Origin: Chalciporus piperatus
Taxonomy: Eukaryota; Basidiomycota; Agaricomycetes; Boletales; Boletaceae
Reading direction: 5' to 3'
Assembly (NCBI GenBank): GCA_038093975.1
Contig: JBBPTG010000091.1
Span: forward strand, 1 to 64,000
DNA: 64,000 nucleotides
The translations under genes and the position numbers were made by a program. Below, one piece after another: positions 21,303 to 31,398 of this stretch. Under the pieces are notes generated by a model. That model was not told the DNA's origin and searched no databases. It saw nothing but the letters and a program-made list of their open reading frames with translations. Each line of letters starts with the position of its first letter. Positions within the stretch are counted from its first letter, which is position 1.

Positions 21303-21650
21303 GCCGGCGTGGGCTCAACAGCCCCGCCGGCATCAGAAGGTGAGTTTTAGTTCGCAAATCAACCCGTCCGCTCACCTCGTACACAGCCGCGCGAGCTTGT
21401 TTGCCCCACCACCACTTCACACCACCTCCTACCTCAATCTCAACACCATCTCGACGCAAAAACACGGCCGGCGTGGGCTCAACAGCCCCGCCGGCATCAG
21501 AAGGTGAGTATTTATTCACGAACCAACCCGACCGCTCACCTCGTTCACAGCCGCGTGCGCTGTTTTCCCTACCTCATCCTCCCACCTCATCCTCAATAAC
21601 ACAGCCGGCGTGGGCTCAACAGCCCCGCCGGCATCAGAAGGTGAGTTTTT
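21303..21650 (+). repeat. GC-rich hairpin blocks in element C
   Basis: Three copies of a self-complementary block that starts GCCGGCGTGGGCTCAACAGC and ends in GCCGGC; it can fold into a 12-bp stem with one bulge and a small CAAC-type loop. Each copy is followed by a splice-donor-like GGTGAGT. Confidence 0.85.
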
Positions 21651-22929
21651 ACTCGCAAACGAACCCGACCGCTCACCTCGTATGCAGTCGTGTGTGCTGT
21701 TCGCCCAACCTCCCACCGCATCTAACCATCATCCCCACCTTTTTACGAGCACGACCGCTCCTCGCTCGTGGACGCTGCCACCTCACACCACCCCACCACC
21801 CTTCCCCACCTGTTTATGAGCACTGATTGTGCTCGCTCGTGGATGCTGCTGCCAGTCCAGTCCCCATCTCCACCTTTTCGTGCTCGTGCATGCTGCCACC
21901 TCACTCGCTCGTGCATGCCACCATCCCGCCCTCGTGATCCCATCAGCAGTGAGCAGAGTATACTAGTATGTAGTACATAGCTTGCAAATGTGTAGTGTTA
22001 CCAAGAAATTGAATTGGTTTATTATGTCCTTTGTTTCACATGTGTGACGAGCCGAAATTTGAGCCAATAACTATCTATAATTTGGTACATGGGCATCTGA
22101 GGTACTACATTGCTCTACAGAAAGTACTGATCCCTGAGCTATGTAGGTTATGTACTAGGGGGAAGACTACAATAGCTACCATTGTAATATCGACTATGTT
22201 GTGCTACAGGAGGAAACCTTTTTTCCTGATGATCTCTTCCTCGGTTGCGATACCGAGTTGACGGAACCACCCGAGGATGGCTTTATCATTGCCGTCGTAA
22301 CTTGCCTCCTCCTGATCCTGCGTCTTTAGGATATGTTGCTTGATGATGCAGCTTGGCCCTGATTTGAGCTGGTGCACGGGGGGAGGCGGTTGAAGGATAT
22401 TTGCATCACGATGTTGATAGTTGAGGAATGCAGGGGAGTCGAGGAGAATGCGAAGAATATGATGAATGTTTTGATTCGCAAGGTGATTCAGAGCTTGCGG
22501 ATCACCGTCCAAAACATCGGAGTAAGAGAAAATAGTCTTGCTGTGCTCGGCGAGAGATTGGAGGAATCGGTGATTTACGTCAGGCGGTAGCTTTGCATCC
22601 GGAGGTAACTCCCAGACAGTGGCAGCACATCCACTGATGAAATGACTTTGATTGTGCAGGCGTTGAGAAAATACACGCATTGGTATATTGACGTTATCAT
22701 GTGTGATGAGCCACGGAGCTCTTTGAATGACTCCTCGCACATCCTCCATCGCGCGATCGGATAGGATGCCATATGCATCCGCGGCCCATTTGTGACTCAT
22801 CACGATGCCTAGGAGGTGAAGGGCATCAAAGGCGCGAGCGGATAGACCACAGGCTTTCAGGTATAATGCCCAAATTTTGGTGATCTTGCCTCGGCGGCAT
22901 CAGCAACACTGCAAAAAGTCTGAAGTTAC

Positions 22930-23870
22930 TGGATTGACTGGATCAGTTAAATCAGTAGTCCAGTGGCCCAGTAACCAGTAATTTCAGTAGTTTCAGTAGT
23001 TTCAGTAACCTAGTCACCCAGTCATCAAGTAGTTTCAGTAGTCTTAGTAACCCAGTGGCCTAGTGGCCCAGTCATCCAGTCATTTCAGTAGCTTCAGTAG
23101 CTCAGTCATTCAGTCATCCAGTAGTCTCAGTAGTCTCAGTCATCCAGCAGCCCAGTCATCCAGTCATCCAGTCATTTCAGTAGTCCCAGTAGCTCAGTCA
23201 TCCAGTCATTCAGTCATTTCAGTGGTCTCATTAGTCCAGTGGCCAAGTGTTCCAGTTATCCAGTAGTTCCAGTAACCCAGCAGCCCAGTCATCAAGTCAT
23301 CCAGTTACTTCAGTAGTCTCAGTAGCCCAGTCATTCAGTCATTCAGTCATCCAGTAGTTCCAGTAACCCAGCATCCCAGTCATCCAGTCATCCAGTAGTT
23401 CCAGTAACCCAGCAGCCCAGTCATCCAATCATCCAGTCACTTCAGTAGTCTCAGTAGCTCAGTAGCCCAGTGTTCCAGTCATCCAGACATCTCAGTAGCC
23501 TAGTAGCTCAGTTTCCCAGTCATGTAGTCATCTCAGCAGCCTAGTAGCCCAGTGCCCTAGTCATCCAGCAATCCAGTTGTCTCATTACTCCAGCCATCCA
23601 GTATTACAGTATTCCAGTAATCTAGTCACTCAGTGGTCCAGTAATCCAGTCACAGTCACACAAGTCACACAAGTCACACAAGTCACACAAGTCACACAAG
23701 TCACTCCAGTAATCCAGTCACCTCAGTAATCCAGTCACTCCAGTAATTCAGTCACCCTGTGGTCCAGTAAACCAATCACTTCAGTCACACCAGTCATACC
23801 AGTTATCCAGTTACCCAGCCCTCAGCTCACCCAATCACTCCAGTATTACTCAGTCATCTAATAGAGTCAT
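22930..23870. repeat. CAGT-type subterminal short repeats (element A, left)
   Basis: Dozens of variants of CAGTCATCCAGTAGTTCCAG and TCAGTAGTCTCAGTAGC in head-to-tail order with no fixed period. Near 23654 a 9-bp unit (GTCACACAA) repeats five times. Inverted counterparts are at 25480-25975, 51960-52495 and 53830-54650. Confidence 0.85.
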
Positions 23871-24675
23871 TCTAATTAGTGACATTTTATAATCATTCAT
23901 AGGATGGATTATAGCTAAAGTCCACAAAAATGTGTACTAAAAGTGTAGTTAACAATGTGGGAAAGGGTATTAGGATTGAGTGTAGTGAAGTGTACAAAAA
24001 AGTGTAGTAAAAGTGTAGTAAAAGTGTGGGAAAGTGTAGCTAGATTGAGTGAGCAAAGTGTACAAAAAAGCGTAGTAAAAGTGTAGTCAAGAGTGTGGGA
24101 AAGTGTAGCTAGATTGAGTGTAGCAAAAGTGTACAAAAAAGCGTAGTAAAAGTGTAGTGAAATGTGTGGGAAAGTGTGTAGTGATAGAGTGTAGCTAAAG
24201 TGGACAAAAAAGTGTACTAAAAGTGTAGTTACAAGTGTAGTGATTGAGTGTAGCAAAGTGTAACAAAAAAGCGTAGTAAAACTTGAATCAAATGTGTAGG
24301 AAAGTGTAGCTAGATTGAGTGTAACAAAAGTGTACAAAAAAGCGTAGTAAATGTGTAGTTACAAGTGTGGGAAAGTGTATTAGGTTAGAGTGTAGCAAAA
24401 GTGTACAAAAAAGCGCAGTAAGTGTGTAGTTACAAGTGTAGCAAAGTATGTGGAGATCAAACCTATTGAAAGTGTACAAAAAAGCATACACAAGTGTACA
24501 AAAAATATGGTAGCTATCTAGTGTAGGAGATCCTAATAAAGTGTAGCCACATTTCCCTAATGCTCGGACTTGACACAAAATCTGCGCGAAAAAGTCACGT
24601 GACCATGTTGAATTTGCCGCGCCACCTCTTCGACTCTCTCTCACCACTACACCACACCTCAACAACAACAAAACG

Positions 24676-25290
24676 GCCGGCGAGGGCTCAAAAGCCCCGC
24701 CGGCATCGCCAGGTGAGTGAAAACTCGCTCACCACCATATCCGCTCACCTCGCAAACAGCCTGCTGCCACCTACCACCTCACTCTCGACACGAAAACGAC
24801 GAAAACGCGAAAACGCGAAAACGCCGGCGTGGGCTCAACAGCCCCGCCGGCTTCACGAGGTGAGTGATAAGCCACCTGCTCACCCCGCAAACAGCCGCTT
24901 GCACTGCTCGGCCCACTACCACCTACCACACCACTCTCGACACGAAAACGACGAAAACGCGAAAACGCGGCCGGCGTGGGCTCAACAGCCCCGCCGGCTT
25001 CACGAGGTGAGTGAGAACTCGCTCACCACCACATCCGCTCACCCCGCAAACAGCCGCTCGCACTGCGCGGCCCACTACCACCTACCACACCACTCCCGAC
25101 ACGAAAACGACGAAAACGCGAAAACGCGGCCGGCGTGGGCTCAACAGCCCCGCCGGCTTCACGAGGTGAGTGATAAGCCACCTGCTCACCCCACAAACAG
25201 CTGCTCGCACTGCTCGGCCCGCTACCACCACTTCTCACCACCTCAAGCTCAAACAACGAAGCCGGCGCGGGCTCAACAGCCCCGCTGGCT
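24676..25290 (+). repeat. five GC-rich hairpin blocks in element A
   Basis: Copies start at 24676, 24823, 24970, 25129 and 25261, so the spacings are 147, 147, 159 and 132 bases, all multiples of three. Each starts GCCGGCG, can fold into a stem of about 12 bp, and (except the last) is followed by GGTGAGTG and later by a CAG, like an exon with an intron start and end. Confidence 0.85.
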
Positions 25291-25479
25291 TCAAAGGTTC
25301 GTGTTTATTTGTTGACTAACACACCTACTCACCTCGTACATAGCTGCTCGTGTTGCATGGCACTTCATTAACTTGTAACTATTGTACCACAATATATGTA
25401 ATAGTTAGACATAATATATTTCGCATTTTCTGAACTGTCATAAGGTGTGAATTAATCATAAGATATAGTGAACTAGTAA

Positions 25480-25975
25480 TTGGGACTGGGTGACTGGATT
25501 ACTGGGTGACTGGATTACTGAGGTGACTGGGTGACTGGATTACTGGGTTACTGAGGTGACTGGGAGTGACTGGTGACTGGGTTACTGGTGTCACTTGTGT
25601 GACTGGAGTGACTGGAGTGACTAGATTACTGGATCACTGAGTGACTGGATTACTGAGACTACTGGATTACTGGACCACTGAGTGACTAGATTACTGGAAT
25701 ACTGGAATACTGAATGGCTGGAGTAATGAGACAACTGGATTGCTGGATAACTAGGGCACTGGGCTACTAGGCTGCTGAGATGACTACATGACTGGGACAC
25801 TGGGCTACTAGGCTACTGAGATAACTGGATGACTGGAACACTGGGCTACTGAGCTACTGAGTCTACTGAAGTGACTGGGCTAATGAACCAATGAGATTAC
25901 TGAAATGACTGGCTGACTGGATGACTGGGCAACTGAGCAACTGGCGTACTGGTTTAACTGATCCAGTCATTCCAG
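25480..25975. repeat. CAGT-type subterminal short repeats (element A, right)
   Basis: The inverted form (ACTGGATTACTGGGTGACTG and variants) of the left subterminal repeats, nearly identical to the left part of element B. Confidence 0.85.
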
Positions 25976-26006
25976 TAACTTCAGACTTTTTGCAGTGTTG
26001 CTGATG

Positions 26007-27833
26007 CGACAGATATGATCTTCATAAGGTTCTCTGCATATCCAGCTGACCCTCCTTGCGGGACTTCAAAAACATCTACGTCAGGATGGTCTGATCCCGG
26101 AACAACGTGATCGCGTGGGCATAACAAGGCTGGATAGTAGTGATTGGCACCGTCTTTGCGTCGTCCCAGGACGCCACAGTAGAGACGGCAACCATTTTTC
26201 CCACTGTGGCCAACCATCCCATCCCAATAAACGAGGCCGGGACCATCGGCAGTTGTGAACATGAGATAGAGGTTGGATATGTAGCGGGAGTTTGTGAGAG
26301 GATCCCACATGGGAAGGCCTTCATTCTGAATGGCGCCGAGATGATGGAAACCTGGAAATAAGAAGGAATCGACGTTCTTCGGCTTGTTGGGACCAGGTAT
26401 GAAACCGCCAGGAAGGACATTGACTTTGCGGTAACGTGTGTTGGGAGATAGGTTCAGGATAATCCATATGTAGATCCAACAATCCGATTCTTTACTATCG
26501 TATAACTGAGCACCGTCAAGGGAAACCATCAGAACGATGTCGCGCTCTTTGATGTCGCCGTCTAAAACTGCTCCCAGAAAGTCCCAGCCCATAACGATGT
26601 CGTCGATGATGGGAATATCTCCGTTTGATTGGCGGATGTTATCTAATATAGCCTGTGTGCGTTCCCAAAGATATCGCATATCACGCGCACTTTCTGGGTT
26701 TTGAGTGCGCGCTTGGAGCTGGGGTCCGATTGGAATCGTAGTGAATTGTTGCGCAGGTACCTTGATGCGGCCATTGGATCCCTGTAACTTGGCTTCATTC
26801 CAGCGAGAGAGGTCACAGTGAGGACATTTGTCTAAGTTACTGAAAGGACCCGTAAAAGCGATACACGTGTCCGGGCACATGTCGTGGTGGATCGCTTCAA
26901 TACCGGTATAGGCACCGAGTATCTGCTCGACTCGATGGAAGCTAAGAATGTCGTGAACGCCGGGGGCATCCGGGAACTGAGATTTAGTCGAACGGCAAAT
27001 GGTTTCGTATGCAGTTTGAGATGAGTGCTCGAGCGCAAGGTATGTGGAGATGCTGTGTCTGATTCCAGGGCTATCTATGATCAAGGGGACATTGGGTGGG
27101 TTGCGAAGCCGTTCCAAAGCGACGTCGCTTAGCTTGGCAGTGGGATCAAAAAGAGATGCATTTCGAATTTGTTTGACAAACTCCATCGTGTTTATCAGCG
27201 GTAGGAATCGGGCAGCATTACTAAGCTCGTCGATATCAATCTCTGGACGAGGTCTCCGCTGGTAAACGATGCGGTGATTGGGAGGTGGGGGACGCTCTTC
27301 CGAGGGTTCGCGAGAAGGGGAACGACGCAGCTCCGAAGGTTCACGAGAAAATGGATGTTGCTCTTGCGAGGGTGAACGAGAAGGGTAACGACGCTCCTCA
27401 GAAGGTTCACGAGAGGGGGAATGACCAGGAAGGAAGGGGGATGGTGGGCCAGGAGATGGTGGTGGCGGGGTGTCATTCTAATTGACGAATGCGAGTAGTT
27501 GCATAAGTAAGAAACAAGAAACAAGAAGAGAAGATGTACCTGCTGACGTCCTCTCTTGCTCGGGCCTGGTACGGCCTGGTCGTTCTCTGACTCACATGTC
27601 CGTTTTGAGGCGTCAGGACGTCTGCGCACTGTGATACCTTTGGGTTTGGGGTTTCGAGAGGGATCTACACCCGGTAGCGCAAGTTTAGCTTCTTGCATAC
27701 GCTCCCGCTCCTCGTTAGACTTGGCTTCTTTTAGGTGACGAAACCAAGTCGCTGCAGAAACTACATGGGGCTGCCCAAAATTGTGTGCGGAGCAAACACA
27801 ATTGAAGCGGGTGGCCGTATCCTGAGGATGCAT
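26007..27833 (-). pseudogene. Tnp2/Plavaka-type transposase, 3' end lost at element A
   Basis: A DDE-type DNA transposase related to the En/Spm (CACTA) group. Exon 1 (27540-27833, ATG at 27833) carries a zinc-binding-like start (CVCSAHNFG...TWFRHLKEA). A 62-nt intron (27478-27539) leads to exon 2, with a Ser-Pro-Arg-rich linker (PSREPSEERR-type repeats), then HHDMCPDTCIAFTGPFSNLD, CPHCDLSRW, TIPIGPQLQA, SLDGAQLYDSKESDCWIYIW, PGPNKPKNVDSFLFPGFHHL, TADGPGLVYWDGMVGHSGK and GCRLYCG. The frame ends at the terminal repeat of element A after about 588 codons; the homologue at 54686-57354 shows that some 250 or more further codons are missing. What remains has no internal damage. It is the mobile type that could act on CACTA-like elements, but this copy is incomplete. 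Confidence 0.8.
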
Positions 27834-28268
27834 CAGCGGTAAGAGAGAGGTGTGTTGGGCGTTGGCTGTAGACTGTTCTACAGCCAATGCCAAACACACG
27901 CCGTCCACGAGGCAGCAGTGCTGCTACTTCCATTGACATTGCCATTGCAGCACCATTGCAGCATTGGCAGAGTGATCGACATTTTGGTGTAAACAGATAA
28001 GGGCAGATAAGGACAGATAAATATTGCTAAATACAGATAAAACCATAGAGGGACATAACTCGGCATAGCCACTTTTCACTGGGTTTCAGCAGTGGAAGTG
28101 CAGCGAGAAAACTGTTTGTAGCTCGGTAACGGCCGCCATCGACAAGGTTGACAACAATTAAACATCATCAAGTCGTGAATACAGTAGCAAGACGACCGTA
28201 ACAGATAATTCAGTACCATCTAAGGCCATTTGCGTGATCTGGGCACAACCAGGATTCAAACTCGCCCT
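27834..28268. other. no supported gene
   Basis: Holds the 5' flank of the Plavaka gene and the 3' flank of the reductase gene. A few near-repeats of CAGATAAGGACAGATAA (27990-28030) are seen. Confidence 0.45.
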
Positions 28269-29689
28269 TTACTCCTTCTTGGTCTCCCTCTCCAGCCTCC
28301 TCAAAGCACGACGACGGATATCTTTATGCATGGAATGGGTGTAGGAGATGAAGGAAGCCTTCCATCCAACGACGTGAATGATATAGTCGATAACTCCATG
28401 ACTCCAGAATGGGGTAAGAGTACCAGGACGGTCGGTCATTGCTGCTCCGCAAGACAGTCCGATCTTGCGCAACGCAGAGCGAACGTAAGCTTTAGGTGTT
28501 GGTACCAACAGGGACGATTTCCGAATGTTGGACATTTTTGAGACCTAGTGGAGTACGGCGAACATTCAGCCAGGATGGCAAGCAAGCGACGGGAAGGAAC
28601 ATACAACAAAGTGGGTGTTGAGGTGTTGGACGGTGATGTTGTGACCTCTGACCTCCTCAGCGAGTGCACTGGTGAAGGTCGAGACAAATGCCTTCGTGCC
28701 CGAGTAAGTTGCAAGCATTGGGGAAGGAACCTGGCCAGCGAAAGACCCAATGTTGAGAATCAAGCCGCGTTTCCTGTCATCATGTGGCCCATAAGTCATC
28801 TCATCACAAAAACCACGAGATACTAACCTCTGGATCATACCAGGGAGCACTGCGTGCGTTACACGGACGGTACCGTTAATGTTGATGATCACGATGTCAT
28901 CGTTTTCTTGCTCGGTTGTCTCAGCGAAATAGATTGGCATCGCGTGCGATTTGCCAACATTGTTCACTATCGGCAGCTATCAGTTCAGTACTCGTATTGT
29001 GGCCGAAAACGCAGTACTAACCAAGAACGCCGACGTCAAGGCTACCGAGTACCGACTTGAGCGCGTTGAGCTCGGTAGGGTCGTTCTTGGCGAAATCGAT
29101 CAGTTGAATGCGAGCCTCGACTTTGCCCGATGTCTTGTTGGCTGAGGGTGGGCATGGTGAGTCGAAAATGAGAGGGTGGGGTTGAACGTGAACGTACCAA
29201 TTTCAGTCGCAACCGAAGACAACATCGCCTCATTGCGCGCAACAAGGAGAATGTTGAAGCCTGCAGCGGCCAGCTGCAACGCGAATTCTTTTCCAATTCC
29301 ATCAGATGCGCCGGTGACCACTGAGAAACAGATGATGTGTCAGTTGAACCGAGCTGGCGACGCGTGTCGGTCGAGTGCCACGTACCCGCCCAAGCACCCT
29401 TGGTCGCGCCAAATTTCTTGAGCTAAAGACCGAAAAGCGTGTCAACCTCGTGTCATGGTTTGTGCAACGCGATGACGCACGTTTGTACCGGGCCATATGA
29501 ATGTTTGACTGAAGACGAGCGAGGTCTTGAGGAGGAAACGTGCCAAGGTGAATACCCCGACCGAGAGAAGCACAGTGTACGTCCAAGGACAGGCAGTGAC
29601 TACAGAATCCGGTTTTAATCGTTGTGTAGAGGTAGGAGGTTGAGTATACCTTGGTCAGAGAGCCAGGCTTGCAGGGACGGTATCGACAT
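28269..29689 (-). CDS. IFA38: very-long-chain 3-oxoacyl-CoA reductase
   Basis: Short-chain dehydrogenase of the endoplasmic reticulum that performs the first reduction of the fatty-acid elongation cycle, turning 3-oxoacyl-CoA into 3-hydroxyacyl-CoA with NADPH. Eight exons: 29650-29689, 29481-29599, 29386-29422, 29198-29320, 29022-29141, 28828-28966, 28605-28773 and 28269-28544; introns of 50-65 nt, all GT-AG and all in phase, give 340 residues. An N-terminal membrane segment ([17 protein letters not shown]) precedes [20 protein letters not shown]. The nucleotide-binding GASDGIG, the NNVG motif, the catalytic Ser in NIGSFAG and YSGTK (Tyr-x3-Lys) are all present. The end is rich in Arg/Lys. 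No damage is visible. It is the one clear housekeeping gene in a mobile-DNA-rich window and is close to the length usual for the family. Confidence 0.93.
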
Positions 29690-29926
29690 CGTGGTTGTAT
29701 TGTTGGCTGCTGCCAGTTCAGTGCAAAGAGGGCTGAACCGGTGACTCGTTGAGTAACCGTTCCCACTATCACGCGCTACTTGATTTCTCCAAGCTGGCCG
29801 ATCGCTCTGGACAGAACTTGGAGCCTTCCGTTTTATCTAGCGTTTACAGATAATACTAGGCTACCCGTCTGACATGCTGTTCCGCGGCGTTGTGCACGAC
29901 GCGGGCTTTCAGAAACCATCCCAACC

Positions 29927-31119
29927 ATGATGATCAAAAATCGCTTGATGCTGGTGAATCCCGTACGTTGTCTTGTAAGTCGTGATTCCTAACTTCAAGA
30001 AGCATCGTCCCTCTACCAGTGGGACGCGGGCACCACTGACATCCACGTCTCAATTTAAAGATATCTGGATGTAGTCCCGACTCAGCGGAGTACTTACGCT
30101 CCATCATCAACAGCGGCGATAATCCGGTCGTTTCCTGTGCCTTGGAAGAGCTTTCAGATACACACGAGGGCATCTCACAGGAAGATGTATGCGTCATCGG
30201 AGCCATGCACCCCTCCGGTGAACCGTACTACGCACCAGAAATGAAGGACTTAGCCAACATAGACTATGATTCGTTTTACCATTGGGTTGGCGAGTTATAT
30301 CATGGTCCAGACGTTCGCGCTTGATATTCTGGGGCTCGCCACGCAGGCACGAATGACTGCCCTACGGCTCTGGCGGCTTGCGACACAACAGGCCGCTAAA
30401 ACAGCCCTCGGTTTTCCGAGTCGCCTCAGAGGGGTTCATTACGGAGCCATCCAGCAGCATACAGGATGGCCTCCCCCCGAGGTATTTATACGGTTCACGG
30501 AGCCCATGTGGAAGGACCTCGAAGACCTCGGAGATGTCGAGGTTGTGAAACAGAGGTTGGTGCACGAGGGTAAGTTTTGGATATGGATGGTCCCTGATAG
30601 GCAAGTGTGTTCATTTCAGAGTGTCCACTGAGACGATCCTCAAGTGCTGTCTGTTTTTCCAGATTCCCTGTGTCGTCCACGGAATATGATCCCCCAGCAC
30701 CGACACTCCCTGAAGTCCACTTGTCTGAGAACCCTAGTAGTGTGTTCGAGAAACTGCCCTTGGACATCCTGATATCCATTACCTCAATCTTACCTCTTGA
30801 TTCCCTCGCCACTCTTGCGAGTACTTCTCGCTTGCTACGCACGAGTATCTTTGGGAACGAACAACTCGCACGTACTTGGGTCCTGACCACCGCACCCTGG
30901 TGGGTTCCAGTTCCTACACGAACTCCACGGATCCAGACATCGACTACAATCGTTTTGCCATACCTTGCCTCGCAATCAAGCCCGTGCCACCTCAGCACTA
31001 TCGGTTTGGATTGGGCATACATTAGGCGGTGTGCACGGTCTGGGTCGATGCGCAATCGTCGACGCATATGGATGACAGTGCTAGATATCGAACGGGTTGC
31101 AGATTTGGCTGGCGTGTAG
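29927..31119 (+). CDS. F-box domain protein, four-exon model
   Basis: Proposed exons 29927-29974, 30061-30285, 30347-30600 and 30663-31119 are all in phase (about 327 residues). The last exon has the F-box (VFEKLPLDILISITSILPLD, then LATLASTSRLLRTSI) and TWVLTTAPWWVPV; the middle exons have FYHW|ARMTALRLWRLATQQ and IRFTEPMWKDLEDL, a layout I have seen in Agaricomycete F-box proteins. Intron 2 (30286-30346) is GT-AG. Intron 3 is either a GC-AG intron (30601-30662, donor AG|GCAAGT), keeping GKFWIWMVPDR, or a GT-AG intron starting at the GTAAGT near 30570, which would remove it. The first exon is the least certain. Likely an adaptor of an SCF ubiquitin ligase. Confidence 0.6.
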
Positions 31120-31398
31120 GAATCGAGTTGTTTCAGAGAGTACGTCAGGCAGTGTATGAGGTCGGGGGTCCATGTTGAATCGTCGACCTATATCATCCCA
31201 AGTATCATCCAGTCTTTTTTTGTTGGTGGAACGATGCATGACGGGTCTTCAGAGATTATCAAAACATAAATTGGGTGCAGATGCAGCTGAGCCACGGTCA
31301 CGAAAACATTCATTCCAACTCATCAGAAAAACTGGTCTTTCCCGATCGACAGATTGTATGGATAAAGGATCCGGGCATTCAAGTCTAAGCAAATGCAT

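Larger units (their letters stand above)
20512..22209. mobile_element. element C (GTGTAC-repeat/hairpin family), ~1.7 kb
   Basis: Ends are CTGTAGCACA and TGTGCTACAG, a perfect 10-bp inverted repeat. Inside are GTGTAC/AAAAAAGCGTAC repeats (20630-21150), a unique linker with GGAGATCCTAATAA, CACGTGACC and GCTCGGACTTG, and three GC-rich hairpin blocks (21303, 21467, 21604). The same modules, in the same order, are found in elements A and B. It separates two parts of a DUF6589 gene. No target duplication could be fixed, and no transposase is present. Confidence 0.6.
19221..22897 (-). pseudogene. DUF6589 family gene, split by element C and cut by element A
   Basis: Read on the minus strand, 22204-22897 holds the upstream part (ALYLKACGLSARAFDALHLL, SHDNVN-type THDNVNIPMRVFSQRLHNQ, HFISGCAATVW). 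The gene resumes after element C at a splice acceptor (TTTTTTGCAG, exon from 20492) with VGDQLTVERLRGL, MLPLFGWFHLVMAFANSL, KGPFWAHLDEALHHI and GDVGRMEDLLPTLLFRFAGG, the hallmarks I associate with DUF6589. Introns of 61 nt (19731-19791) and 50 nt (19578-19627) are in phase, and the gene ends at 19221. The 5' part stops abruptly at the end of element A (22898). The DUF6589 group is frequent in Agaricomycete transposon-rich regions; its activity is unknown to me. Its 3' exons are undamaged, so both insertions look fairly recent. Confidence 0.7.
22898..26006. mobile_element. element A: 3.1-kb modular terminal-inverted-repeat element
   Basis: Both ends read CATCAGCAACACTGCAAAAA and go on as GTCTGAAGTTACTGG, inverted to each other. 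Order of modules: CAGT-type subterminal repeats (22930-23870), a linker with GTGACATTTTATAATCATTC, GTGTAC-type repeats (23930-24510), a linker with CACGTGACC, five hairpin blocks (24676-25290), an AT-rich linker, then inverted CAGT-type repeats (25480-25975). Element B (51922-54685) is the same structure in the opposite orientation. No transposase is encoded. The element abuts a truncated DUF6589 gene on the left and a truncated Plavaka gene on the right, and no target duplication is seen. Confidence 0.8.

Noticed and set aside
22930..23870. CRISPR-like array of short repeats
   Set aside because: The CAGT-type units have no fixed period or unique spacers, occur on both strands at four places, and the genome is eukaryotic.
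24560..25315. A 251-codon open frame across the hairpin blocks of element A
   Set aside because: It is a translation of tandem repeats with donor-like sequences inside each unit; the matching arrays in C and B are not frame-preserving. I list it as repeat structure, not as a gene.
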